A stretch of 32,155 bases of DNA from Nostoc sp. XA010 (GTDB taxonomy: Bacteria; Cyanobacteriota; Cyanobacteriia; Cyanobacteriales; Nostocaceae): NCBI RefSeq assembly GCF_020829625.1, contig NZ_JAIVFX010000047.1, positions 1 to 32,155 on the forward strand. The letters are read 5' to 3'. The notes below the pieces were generated by a model that was not told where the DNA came from, did not search any database, and saw only the letters and a list, made by a program, of their open reading frames with translations. Positions 16,337 to 23,895 of this stretch are shown piece after piece (position 1 is the first letter of the stretch; each line of letters begins with the position of its first letter). The translations under genes were made by a program, and so were the position numbers.

Positions 16337-18073
16337 ATGCAACCACCCCTTACAGTTGGCACTGTCTTGCAAAACCGTTATCGCATAATTCAAATTCTCG
16401 GACAAGGAGGATTTGGTAGAACCTATCTGGCAGAAGACCAGAGGCGCTTTAACGAACTTTGCGCGATCAAGGAATTGATTTCAACAGCAACGGAGGCTTT
16501 GGCTTGGGAGAAGGCACAAGAGCTTTTTCACCGAGAAGCTGCCATTTTATATCAAATTGAACACCCACAAGTCCCGAAATTCCGGGAAAGATTTGAGCAA
16601 GACCAACGTTTATTTTTGGTGGAGGACTACGTTGCAGGTCAAACTTACCAAGCTCTGCTGGCTGAACGTCAAGCTGTAGGTCAAACCTTCACTGAGGCTG
16701 AAGTATTGCAGTTGATAAAGTTGTTGCTGCCTGTTTTAGAGCATATTCACAGTCGAGGGATTATTCACCGAGATATCTCGCCAGAAAATATTATTTTGCG
16801 AGATAGTGACGCTAAACCTGTGTTAATTGACTTTGGGGTGGTAAAAGAACTGGCAACTCGTTTACGATCGCCAGAGAGTGCAATGCCAGAAACCACTGTC
16901 GGAAAATTAGGCTACTCTCCTAGTGAACAAATGCAAACAGGGGGAGCTTATCCTAGTAGTGATTTGTATGCCTTAGCAGTAACAGCAATTGTTTTGCTGA
17001 CTGCTAAAGAACCAAGGGATCTATTTGACGAAAACCAGCTAACTTGGAATTGGCAGCGATGGGCAACAGTTAATCCGCGATTTGCTATAGTGTTGAATCG
17101 AATGTTGAATCATATACCGAGCGATCGCTATCAAAGTGCTGCTACTGTATCTCAAGCACTACAATCTTTAGAGCAGCAAGTCAGTCTTCCTTCTTTGAAT
17201 GCGTCTAACTTGCAAACAATCGCTGTTGGTCGCCGTCCTGATTCAGTACCACCAGCAGCTTTGCCTAAGAAACAACCCGATCCTGTAATTCCACCAAGTT
17301 CCACTAGCTCACTCTTGGATAATCCGTTAGCGATCGCAGCAATTGGCATCGCTGTAGTGATCGTAGCGGGATTTGGTTCTTGGGCGCTGGTAAGTTCCAT
17401 CCGCAGCCAGTCGAAAACAGCAAATGAGACGCTTCCACAAAATTTCCCTTCACCAGTTATTTCTGGTGGTACTACATTCACATCCACACCCACCCCCGAA
17501 GAACCTATTATATCTAGTAGGCGGCTCAATCTTAAAGCATCTAACCCAACCACGGTTGCAGATACTCTCAAAACAAATCAAATCATCCGATATACTTTTT
17601 TTGGGCAGGAAGGTGACAATTTAACTGCGTTTATTGACCCAGGAAGCAGCGTTTTGCTAACAGTCTTCAGTCCCAGTGAACAACCAATTGATCAGAATGT
17701 CCAACAAGTAACATCATATAAAGGCACATTGCTGGTTACTGGTAGATATACTATTGAGTTAACACTGGTTCCCGAAGTTGCCGAAAGCAGTTATAACCTC
17801 AATGTTGCATTAGAAACACCAACAGAACCAATACCTACAGAGACACCTATCCCAATACCTACAGAAACACCCACTCCAATTCCAACAGAAACACCCTTCC
17901 CAATACCTACAGAGACACCCACTCCAATTCCAACAGAGACACCCTTCCCAATACCTACAGAGACACCTATCCCAATTCCGACAGAGACACCTACCCCAAT
18001 TCCGACCACTGGTGAAACGCCAAGTTTTCCGCCAGCTGATGGAACACAACCATTTTCTGGCCAAAGAAATTAA
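16337..18073 (+). CDS. Membrane Ser/Thr protein kinase with C-terminal Pro/Thr repeat
   Basis: A 578-residue Hanks-type kinase. The ATG at 16337 is chosen because the protein then starts MQPPLTVGTVLQNRYRI, the usual form in cyanobacteria. Glycine loop GQGGFGRTYLAE (22-33), Lys45, HRDISPEN (144-151) and DFG (165-167) are intact, so it should be active. A membrane helix (about 330-355) follows the kinase domain. Beyond it lies a domain resembling the PPC beta-sandwich (with YTFFGQEGDNLTAFI and GRYTIELTL), then about eight repeats of PTETPxPI (roughly 490-560). The outer part should be periplasmic and may sense or bind something. Its stop overlaps the bioD start (TAATG), so the two are translated from one message. 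Confidence 0.93.
   Translation: MQPPLTVGTVLQNRYRIIQILGQGGFGRTYLAEDQRRFNELCAIKELISTATEALAWEKAQELFHREAAILYQIEHPQVPKFRERFEQDQRLFLVEDYVAGQTYQALLAERQAVGQTFTEAEVLQLIKLLLPVLEHIHSRGIIHRDISPENIILRDSDAKPVLIDFGVVKELATRLRSPESAMPETTVGKLGYSPSEQMQTGGAYPSSDLYALAVTAIVLLTAKEPRDLFDENQLTWNWQRWATVNPRFAIVLNRMLNHIPSDRYQSAATVSQALQSLEQQVSLPSLNASNLQTIAVGRRPDSVPPAALPKKQPDPVIPPSSTSSLLDNPLAIAAIGIAVVIVAGFGSWALVSSIRSQSKTANETLPQNFPSPVISGGTTFTSTPTPEEPIISSRRLNLKASNPTTVADTLKTNQIIRYTFFGQEGDNLTAFIDPGSSVLLTVFSPSEQPIDQNVQQVTSYKGTLLVTGRYTIELTLVPEVAESSYNLNVALETPTEPIPTETPIPIPTETPTPIPTETPFPIPTETPTPIPTETPFPIPTETPIPIPTETPTPIPTTGETPSFPPADGTQPFSGQRN
17818..18006 (+). repeat. 24-base coding tandem repeat in the kinase tail
   Basis: About eight 24-base units encode PTETPxPI with x being I, T or F. 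The units are close to identical in DNA, so copy number may vary between strains by slippage. Confidence 0.9.
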
Positions 18074-18762
18074 TGTTAAACACACTACTGATTACTGGAA
18101 CTGATACCGAAGCTGGTAAAACTGTTTTAACAACAGCCTTAGCAGCCTATTGGCAAAAATATTATCCGCAGCGTAGCTGGGGAATCATGAAACCGATTCA
18201 ATCGGGGATTGGCGATCGCGAGTGGTATCAAAAGCTATTTACACTAGAACAATCCGCAGAAGAAATTACACCTTTGTACTTTCAAGCACCTTTGGCCCCT
18301 CCCATCGCAGCAGCACGAGAAAATCGCCAAGTAGATCTAGCAGTAGTTTGGCAAGCTTTATCTAAATTGCGATCGCAACGTGATTTTGTACTTGTAGAAG
18401 CCTTGGGTGGGTTAGGTTCGCCTGTAACTGAAGAATTAACCGTAGCCGATTTAGCCGGAGAATGGCGTTTACCAACGGTATTGGTAGTGCCAGTTAGATT
18501 AGGTGCGATCGCTCAAGCAGTGGCGAACGTAGCATTAGCTAGACAATCGCGCATCAATCTTAAAGGCATTGTTCTCAACTGCGTACAACCTCGAACTGAT
18601 GCAGAAATAGCTGACTGGACACCACAGCAATTGATTCAATCACTTACTAACACACCAGTTTTAGGCTGCTTACCCTATTTAGATAACCTGAGTGATTTAG
18701 ATAAACTTGCTCAAGTAGCATCAGATTTAGATTGGGAAACACTGACACATTCAGAACGATAA
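18073..18762 (+). CDS. bioD: Dethiobiotin synthetase
   Basis: A 229-residue ATP-dependent enzyme that closes the ureido ring of dethiobiotin from DAPA and CO2, the step before biotin synthase. The P-loop GTDTEAGKT (9-17), the substrate-binding IMKPIQSG and the segment VEALGGLGSPV are all present, and length is normal. The ATG overlaps the stop of the kinase gene by one base, so its translation is probably coupled to that gene, an unexpected pairing. No other biotin gene is in the window. Confidence 0.94.
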   Translation: MLNTLLITGTDTEAGKTVLTTALAAYWQKYYPQRSWGIMKPIQSGIGDREWYQKLFTLEQSAEEITPLYFQAPLAPPIAAARENRQVDLAVVWQALSKLRSQRDFVLVEALGGLGSPVTEELTVADLAGEWRLPTVLVVPVRLGAIAQAVANVALARQSRINLKGIVLNCVQPRTDAEIADWTPQQLIQSLTNTPVLGCLPYLDNLSDLDKLAQVASDLDWETLTHSER

Positions 18763-18826
18763 ACTGGGAGAATAAACTAAGTTAGCTGCCTTAAGTTAGC
18801 TGTACTTAAACTAGCTTGTCTTTATA

Positions 18827-20065
18827 ATGGTTTCTACCTTTCCCAATTCCTCTTCTGTTGATTTATCTCGCATCCGACTTTCGATCCGTTCATTGCAACC
18901 ACAATTGGTAGAGTGGCGGCGGCGATTGCATCAACAACCAGAGTTGGGTTTTCAAGAAAAAATGACGGCTGAGTTTGTCTCACAAAAACTGCAAGAATGG
19001 GGAATTGACCAGCAAACTGGCATTGCCCAAACTGGCATTGTTGCCACCATCAAGGGTAACAAACTCCCCACTCCCCACTCCCTACTCCCTACTCCCCAAG
19101 TTTTAGCGATTCGGGCAGATATGGATGCTTTGCCAATCCAAGAACTCAACGAAGTGCCCTATAAATCGCAGCATGATGGAGTGATGCACGCTTGTGGACA
19201 TGATGGACATACAGCGATCGCTTTAGGTACAGCTTATTATCTCCAGCAGCATCGCCAAGACTTCTCCGGTATAGTAAAAATTATCTTTCAGCCAGCCGAA
19301 GAATCACCAGGAGGCGCAAAGCCGATGATTGAAGCTGGAGTGCTGAAAAATCCTAATGTAGACGCGATTATTGGTTTGCACTTGTGGAATAATTTGCCCT
19401 TGGGAACAGTGGGTGTGCGGGCTGGGGCGTTAATGGCGGCTGTGGAGTCTTTTAATTGCACAATTTTGGGTAAAGGTGGACACGGCGCACTACCCCATCA
19501 AACGGTGGATTCTGTTGTAGTTGCTGCCCAAATCGTAAATGCCTTGCAGACCATTGTCGCCCGGAATGTTAATCCCCTTGATTCGGCTGTGGTGACAGTG
19601 GGCGAACTTCATGCTGGAACTAAGGGAAATGTGATTGCTGATACAGCGAGAATGAGCGCCACTGTCAGGTATTTTAATCCTAGTTTGAAAGGCTTTTTTA
19701 ACCAGCGTGTCGAGCAGATTATTGCTGGAATTTGTCAAAGTCATGGTGCCAGTTATGACTTTGAATACTGGTCACTTTATCCACCAGTCATTAATGATAT
19801 GAAGATGGCGGAATTGGTGCGAACTGTAGCAGAACAAGTGGTAGAAACCCCGTTAGGTATTGTGCCAGAATGTCAAACTATGGCTGGTGAAGATATGTCA
19901 TTCTTCTTGCAAGAGGTTCCTGGTTGCTATTTCTTTTTAGGTTCTGCGAATCCAGAGAAAGACTTGGCGTATCCCCATCATCATCCTCGGTTTGATTTTG
20001 ACGAAACCGCGTTGGGAATGGGTGTGGAAATATTTGTTAGATGCGTGGAGAAGTTTTTTAGTTGA
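18827..20065 (+). CDS. M20 family amidohydrolase (N-acyl-amino acid / IAA-amino acid hydrolase type)
   Basis: A 412-residue metal-dependent amidase. Metal ligands are visible: HACGHDGH (121-128) with Cys123 and His125, the acid pair in FQPAEES (158-159), His185 in GLHLWN, and the C-terminal histidine cluster YPHHHPRF. The dimerisation domain follows GKGGHGALPHQ. Such enzymes cut N-acyl bonds of amino acids or dipeptides; the substrate here is unknown. Residues about 78-91 (NKLPTPHSLLPTPQ) are the translation of a heptamer repeat placed between two conserved strands; the frame stays open and all active-site residues are kept. It may be the last gene of a kinase-bioD transcript, with a 64-base gap. 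Confidence 0.92.
   Translation: MVSTFPNSSSVDLSRIRLSIRSLQPQLVEWRRRLHQQPELGFQEKMTAEFVSQKLQEWGIDQQTGIAQTGIVATIKGNKLPTPHSLLPTPQVLAIRADMDALPIQELNEVPYKSQHDGVMHACGHDGHTAIALGTAYYLQQHRQDFSGIVKIIFQPAEESPGGAKPMIEAGVLKNPNVDAIIGLHLWNNLPLGTVGVRAGALMAAVESFNCTILGKGGHGALPHQTVDSVVVAAQIVNALQTIVARNVNPLDSAVVTVGELHAGTKGNVIADTARMSATVRYFNPSLKGFFNQRVEQIIAGICQSHGASYDFEYWSLYPPVINDMKMAELVRTVAEQVVETPLGIVPECQTMAGEDMSFFLQEVPGCYFFLGSANPEKDLAYPHHHPRFDFDETALGMGVEIFVRCVEKFFS
19063..19097 (+). repeat. Heptamer tandem repeat inside the amidohydrolase gene
   Basis: Five consecutive heptamers, three ACTCCCC and two ACTCCCT, lie in the coding sequence and are translated as LPTPHSLLPTP. The same word family is usually intergenic in Nostoc. 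Confidence 0.9.
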
Positions 20066-20129
20066 GTGGGTAGATGGGTATTAATAAATAATTGATAAAA
20101 TCGATTTAATTTCACCCATCTACTTACTC
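20064..20129. repeat. Inverted repeat upstream of the REP-type transposase gene
   Basis: GAGTGGGTAGATGGGT (20064-20079) and ACCCATCTACTTACTC (20114-20129) are reverse complements at 14 of 16 positions, with an AT-rich 34-base loop. The left arm touches the amidohydrolase stop codon. It could be a terminator-like hairpin, but the shared GGGTAGA word with the repeat at 21023-21068 and the GTAG tetramer suggest a REP-like element recognised by the neighbouring transposase. Confidence 0.6.
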
Positions 20130-20137
20130 ATTTGCTC

Positions 20138-21037
20138 ATGCCTCGTTCTCGCAGACATTTTTAATCAGGATTTTGCTATCACATCACTACTCGTTGCAAT
20201 AACCGCGAATTTCGTCTTGTACGTTTAGAGTGTAGGGAAGTTTTTCTGTACGCTATTAAGAAAGCAAAGGATAAATTTGCTTTTAAGCTCTATGCTCTTT
20301 GTATTATGAGCAATCATGTGCATTACTTATTGGAACCAGCACAAGCAGAGGAACTACCCAAAATTATGCACTGGTTAAATTGGTATACTGCTATGTGTTT
20401 TAACCGGATGCTTAACCGCACGGGACATTTTTGGGAGAAAAGATATCACAGTAGCAGTTTTGCTAATACAGATACTAAAAGAGCGCTCAATACCCTACGC
20501 TACATCCACGCCAACCCCAAAACCGCAGGAATGCAACAAGGTTTTTTCTACGATTTTAGCAATTATGGCATTCACGATAGGCTAAGTGATGATGGACTCA
20601 CACAATGGCATCCAGCGTTTTTAAAGCTGGGTAGAACACTGGATGAGTGTGCTAGTAACTACCGAGGTTTTTGTAAAAAATATCGACCCCAATCAAAACC
20701 AGAGAAAAGAAATTACTGGGGAAGTAAGTTGTTAGCTGGGATAGTAGTCAAGCAAAAGACGAAAAAAACATCTCCCGGACAGATGCGTTTACTTTGGGCC
20801 GAATGGGAAGTCAATCCTGAAGTAAATTCGGTAGCAACACAGTTCATCCTGGCTAATTGCTATCAGCCGACGTGCCAGGAAGCTCGAAAGCTAGAACCCG
20901 CAAGGCTTCGTGGAATATATCTTGTTCACAAAGTTTTACAAATCTCGAAAACCTTTATAGATTACAATTTACAAGTCTGGACGCGAGAGAAGAAGTATAT
21001 TATTGGAACCTGGGAGATGCCCCTGGGTAGAGTCTAG
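20138..21037 (+). pseudogene. REP-associated tyrosine (Y1, IS200-like) transposase with an early in-frame stop
   Basis: From the ATG at 20138 the frame reads MPRSRRHF, then TAA, then CYHITTRCNNREFRLVR and onward without another stop to 21037. The long open part from ATG 20306 (243 codons) holds the HUH motif NHVHYLL and the tyrosine in LRYIHANPKTAGM, both typical of RAYT enzymes that nick single-stranded palindromes. Without readthrough, translation from 20306 would lack the first strand of the fold, so the enzyme is probably dead. The last 23 codons overlap the 3' end of the convergent kinase gene. Inverted repeats with a shared word lie on both sides. Confidence 0.85.
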
Positions 21038-22291
21038 CGAATAGTTGTAAGCATTCCTGTCTACCCAGCCTTCTTTGTTGCGCCATCCTAAGCGATCGCC
21101 CAAAAGACACTCCGTTTCATAATCTACTTTTTTGCTATCGCATTCTAGCCAAATGCGTTTTTGTACGCTAAAGCCAAAATGACCATTGCTGTATTTTACC
21201 CACAATTGGTCAATTGTACGTAAGTCTGTGCAGGGAAAATTTTCAATGGATTCATAATCAAGCCAGCCTTGCAGTTCTTTTTTGGCTGCTTTCAGCATGA
21301 CTCTGGTGGTTTCTTGGTCTGCTGCTTTCCATTGACCCGTTTTGAGTAAATTCTCTAGGTTTTGGTAATTTACCCCCACATCTGAAGCTAATATCACTTC
21401 TGTTATATTAGCTTGCGAGGAGGAGAGTAAATTCAACCACTCTTCCATTGTCTGGGGTCGATCTTTTGCCTCTAATGCCATTCCTTTCAGAATTGCTTGA
21501 TTTACCCCATAGCTAAGGCTGGAGACAAGTTGCTTTGGTGGTACTAATTTCTCTTGTTCATACTTGCGGTCAAAGGAATTGGTGGGGCGTTGTCCAGTGA
21601 TGGCATAGTACAAAGATCCAGCCAAGCAGTAGATATCAACTGTTGGGTGACGAATTCCTTTCCGTGTTAACTCATAAGGTGCGAATGCTTTGTTACCAAA
21701 AGACCTAGACAGGGTACTCGGTGGGGACATATCGCCTGCAATACCAAAGTCTATCAACACGGCTTTGCCTGAGTTAGGAATCCCTGAATTAAAATTGAGC
21801 ATAATATTGGGAGGAGTAACATCAAGATGAAAAACTCCTTTTTTATGTACATCTACCAAAGCTAAACCCAGTTGGCGGATGTATTTTACAGCTTCAGTTC
21901 CAGGTAATTTCCCTTGGCGTTGCACGTATTCCCATAAACTCTCACCTGCTATATATTGCATTTCTAAGCAGTAGCGACCATCTTCTTCAACAAAAAAGTC
22001 GAATACTTGCACAATATGAGGATGTGAATCTGTACAACACATTGCTAGCATCTGTGCTTCTTTTTTGAAGCGTTCAAGATATTTGGGATAGTCTCGATCT
22101 CGTTGGACACTGATGTTGGGGGTTTTGATGACGACTCGGCGGTTTAGCTTGCTATGCATCGCTTGGTAGGTTAGTGCAAAACCACCACCACCCAACTGTT
22201 TTTCTATTTTGTATTTGCCGTTGTATATTAGCTGTCCGTCTTGCCAGAACATACGCCCAGATTTATTAATGGCTAATGTTGATTGTGACAC
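20969..22291 (-). CDS. Ser/Thr protein kinase with C-terminal GUN4-like domain
   Basis: A 440-residue protein starting at GTG 22291 (the ATG 13 codons later, MFWQDGQLI, is an alternative). The glycine loop GGGGFALTYQA (34-44), Lys56 and DFG (181-183) are intact. The catalytic loop reads HLDVTPPN (155-162) in place of HRD, so it is a non-RD kinase. From about residue 325 a GUN4-like domain follows, recognised by NFPCTDLRTIDQLWVKYSNG, HFGFSVQKRIW and GDRLGWR. GUN4 binds tetrapyrroles and activates Mg-chelatase; in kinases the domain may sense such pigments, which is inference. No membrane helix is seen. The 3' end overlaps the transposase remnant and an inverted repeat. Confidence 0.88.
   Translation of the reverse strand: MSQSTLAINKSGRMFWQDGQLIYNGKYKIEKQLGGGGFALTYQAMHSKLNRRVVIKTPNISVQRDRDYPKYLERFKKEAQMLAMCCTDSHPHIVQVFDFFVEEDGRYCLEMQYIAGESLWEYVQRQGKLPGTEAVKYIRQLGLALVDVHKKGVFHLDVTPPNIMLNFNSGIPNSGKAVLIDFGIAGDMSPPSTLSRSFGNKAFAPYELTRKGIRHPTVDIYCLAGSLYYAITGQRPTNSFDRKYEQEKLVPPKQLVSSLSYGVNQAILKGMALEAKDRPQTMEEWLNLLSSSQANITEVILASDVGVNYQNLENLLKTGQWKAADQETTRVMLKAAKKELQGWLDYESIENFPCTDLRTIDQLWVKYSNGHFGFSVQKRIWLECDSKKVDYETECLLGDRLGWRNKEGWVDRNAYNYSLDSTQGHLPGSNNILLLSRPDL
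21023..21068. repeat. Inverted repeat at the right edge of the transposase remnant
   Basis: CTGGGTAGA (21023-21031) and TCTACCCAG (21060-21068) are perfect reverse complements, 28 bases apart. They share GGGTAGA with the repeat upstream of the transposase. They also lie inside the kinase-GUN4 coding sequence, where they encode TQ and WVD, so chance cannot be excluded. Confidence 0.45.
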
Positions 22292-22379
22292 GCTTTTTAT
22301 GAGTTCTCGTGGTTGGCGTTGCTGAATAAGCTCACGCAGAGGCGCAGAGAGGAATGTTGAGGTCTTCTGGCTACTGCTG

Positions 22380-22560
22380 AACTAACTATTGGAGTCGCAA
22401 AAGCAACTAATGCGACTTGAAAACTAACTATTGGAGTCGCAAAAGCAACTAATGTGACTTGAAAACCAACTATTGGAGTCGCAAAAGCAACTAATGTGAC
22501 TTGAAAACTAACTATTGGAGTCGCAAAAGCAACTAATGCAACTCTAAAACTAACTTTTGC
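22380..22560. repeat. 42-base tandem array (two alternating 21-base units)
   Basis: TTGGAGTCGC recurs at 22389, 22431, 22473 and 22515, an exact 42-base spacing. Each unit splits into two related 21-mers, AACTATTGGAGTCGCAAAAGC and AACTAATGCGACTTGAAAACT. AGTCGCA and TGCGACT within each unit can pair, and copies two and three change the second arm to TGTGACT, keeping the pairing by a G-T wobble. A reading frame is open across the array on the minus strand but has no start codon. The array fills the gap between two kinase genes transcribed leftward. Confidence 0.9.
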
Positions 22561-22574
22561 GTAAGTCTAGCCTA

Positions 22575-23621
22575 TTACCTATTTTGTGGTTTAGCGGAAG
22601 ATGATGGCGTTTGTTGTGTTGGGGGATTGGTAGGTGCTGATTTGTCTGGGAACCAATCTTTGAATAAATCTGTGCCGTCTTTGACTCCTGATATCAAGGC
22701 TGCAAATAATGCTAATACACCCATAATCTCTAATATCCACGCCCACAAGGGTTGTGTCCAAGGAAGTTTGGGAAGAGAAAAACCTGCTGTTTTGAAACCC
22801 AATTCTTTTAACCAGTCTTCCACTGTTTCGGGACGCTTGTCAGGTTGTAGTTCCATTGCGTGAATAATGGCATCATTGACGCGATCGCTAATCTCATGAT
22901 TCAATTCTTTCGGCGGAATTAAACGCTTATTGTTATCCTGGCGCTCAATAGCAATTTCTGGCAGTTTTCCTGTTAATAAAAAATATAAAGTTGCCGCAAG
23001 AGAATAAATATCAGTCCAAGGTTTACGCCGCGCCTGTTGTTTAGGAGAGTTGGAATACAGTTCAATTGGTGTAAAGTTGTCAACCAAGTTACCGCGACTT
23101 GACACTGGGTTATCAATAAATCTTCGTGCTAAGTCGAAGTTTATCAAAACAACCTGATGCGTACCTGCCCGCAAAATGATATTTTCTGGTTTCACATCTC
23201 GATGCAAAAATCCTTGTTCATGCACTACGATGAGTGCTTTCCCAATTTGTTGAATATAATCTACGGCCTCTTTTGCTGGGAGAAATCCTCGCGGTTGGAC
23301 AATCTTGGCTAAATTATCTCCTTGAATATAGTCCATGACCATGCATTTTAAATCACCTTCCTCGAAGGTATCAATGACTTGGACAATATTCGGATGTTTG
23401 CATATTGCTAGTTTGCGAGATTCATCAGCAAAACCTGATTTTAAGCGATCGCGGTCTTGGTTACTTAATTGATTAAGCAAATTGGAATCTAATATTTTAA
23501 TCACAACTTTCTGGCCATCTGGCTCCTCAGCAAGATAAGTAATAGCGAAGTTCCCCTGTCCTAACTGTTGCTTAATTTCATACCGATCGCGGTGTAACTT
23601 TTGTCCAGATGCCCAAGTCAT
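22575..23621 (-). CDS. Ser/Thr protein kinase with altered DFG motif and C-terminal membrane anchor
   Basis: A 348-residue Hanks-type kinase. The glycine loop GQGNFAITYLAE (21-32), Lys42 and HRDVKPEN (140-147) are normal. The DFG motif is replaced by NFD (161-163, VVLINFDLAR), so the aspartate that holds Mg is an asparagine; the protein may be inactive, weakly active, or use the shifted aspartate. A hydrophobic helix (about 293-314, LWAWILEIMGVLALFAALIS) anchors it, followed by a short Pro/Ser/Thr-rich tail. It precedes the kinase-GUN4 gene by 283 bases on the same strand, separated by the 42-base array, and has a second degenerate array on its other side. Confidence 0.9.
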   Translation of the reverse strand: MTWASGQKLHRDRYEIKQQLGQGNFAITYLAEEPDGQKVVIKILDSNLLNQLSNQDRDRLKSGFADESRKLAICKHPNIVQVIDTFEEGDLKCMVMDYIQGDNLAKIVQPRGFLPAKEAVDYIQQIGKALIVVHEQGFLHRDVKPENIILRAGTHQVVLINFDLARRFIDNPVSSRGNLVDNFTPIELYSNSPKQQARRKPWTDIYSLAATLYFLLTGKLPEIAIERQDNNKRLIPPKELNHEISDRVNDAIIHAMELQPDKRPETVEDWLKELGFKTAGFSLPKLPWTQPLWAWILEIMGVLALFAALISGVKDGTDLFKDWFPDKSAPTNPPTQQTPSSSAKPQNR

Positions 23622-23676
23622 TGGTTGATTATCTCAGAGAGTTATATTAATTTTTGCATATAGCTATTCTCCTGTG

Positions 23677-23728
23677 GATGCGATGCCTAGGGCGAGCTAC
23701 GCCTACGCGCCTGGAAAGCGATCGCATC
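23677..23728. repeat. Interspersed GC-rich repeat with inverted ends
   Basis: GATGCGAT (23677-23684) and ATCGCATC (23721-23728) are exact reverse complements. The inside (CCTAGGGCGAGCTACGCCTA and following) is a word family scattered between genes in Nostoc. It lies between the kinase start and the second 21-base array. Confidence 0.6.
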
Positions 23729-23786
23729 TACACCAACAGTAGTCATGGCAAAGGGAGCATTGGTATTGTAAAGGAATCTGTCAGCG

Positions 23787-23890
23787 TTAGTAACGTAAAT
23801 AACGATTTTAGTAACCAAAACGATTCTTTTGTTACGAAAATTGCGACTTTAGTAACTCAAGCCGCAATTTTAATAACGAAATTCAGAGAT
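23787..23890. repeat. Degenerate 21-base-period array
   Basis: TTAGTAAC-like words start at 23787, 23808, 23829, 23849 and 23870, giving spacings of 21, 21, 20 and 21. The copies are well diverged (TTAGTAAC, TTAGTAAC, TTGTTAC, TTAGTAAC, TTAATAAC). It ends six bases before the nifJ stop codon. The plus-strand frame is open across it but starts inside another repeat, so it is unlikely to be a gene. Confidence 0.7.
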
Positions 23891-23895
23891 GATGT

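Noticed and set aside
16120..16419. Open frames on both strands through the GC-rich hairpin
   Set aside because: They consist of repeat translation (Lys/Glu- or Pro/Ser-rich) and overlap the real kinase start.
17791..18085. Two long open frames antisense to the kinase tail
   Set aside because: They are shadow frames produced by the 24-base coding repeat (Val-Gly or Cys-rich repeats).
22380..22560. Possible CRISPR array
   Set aside because: The 42-base unit repeats without unique spacers; the whole unit is conserved, and it resolves into two related 21-mers.
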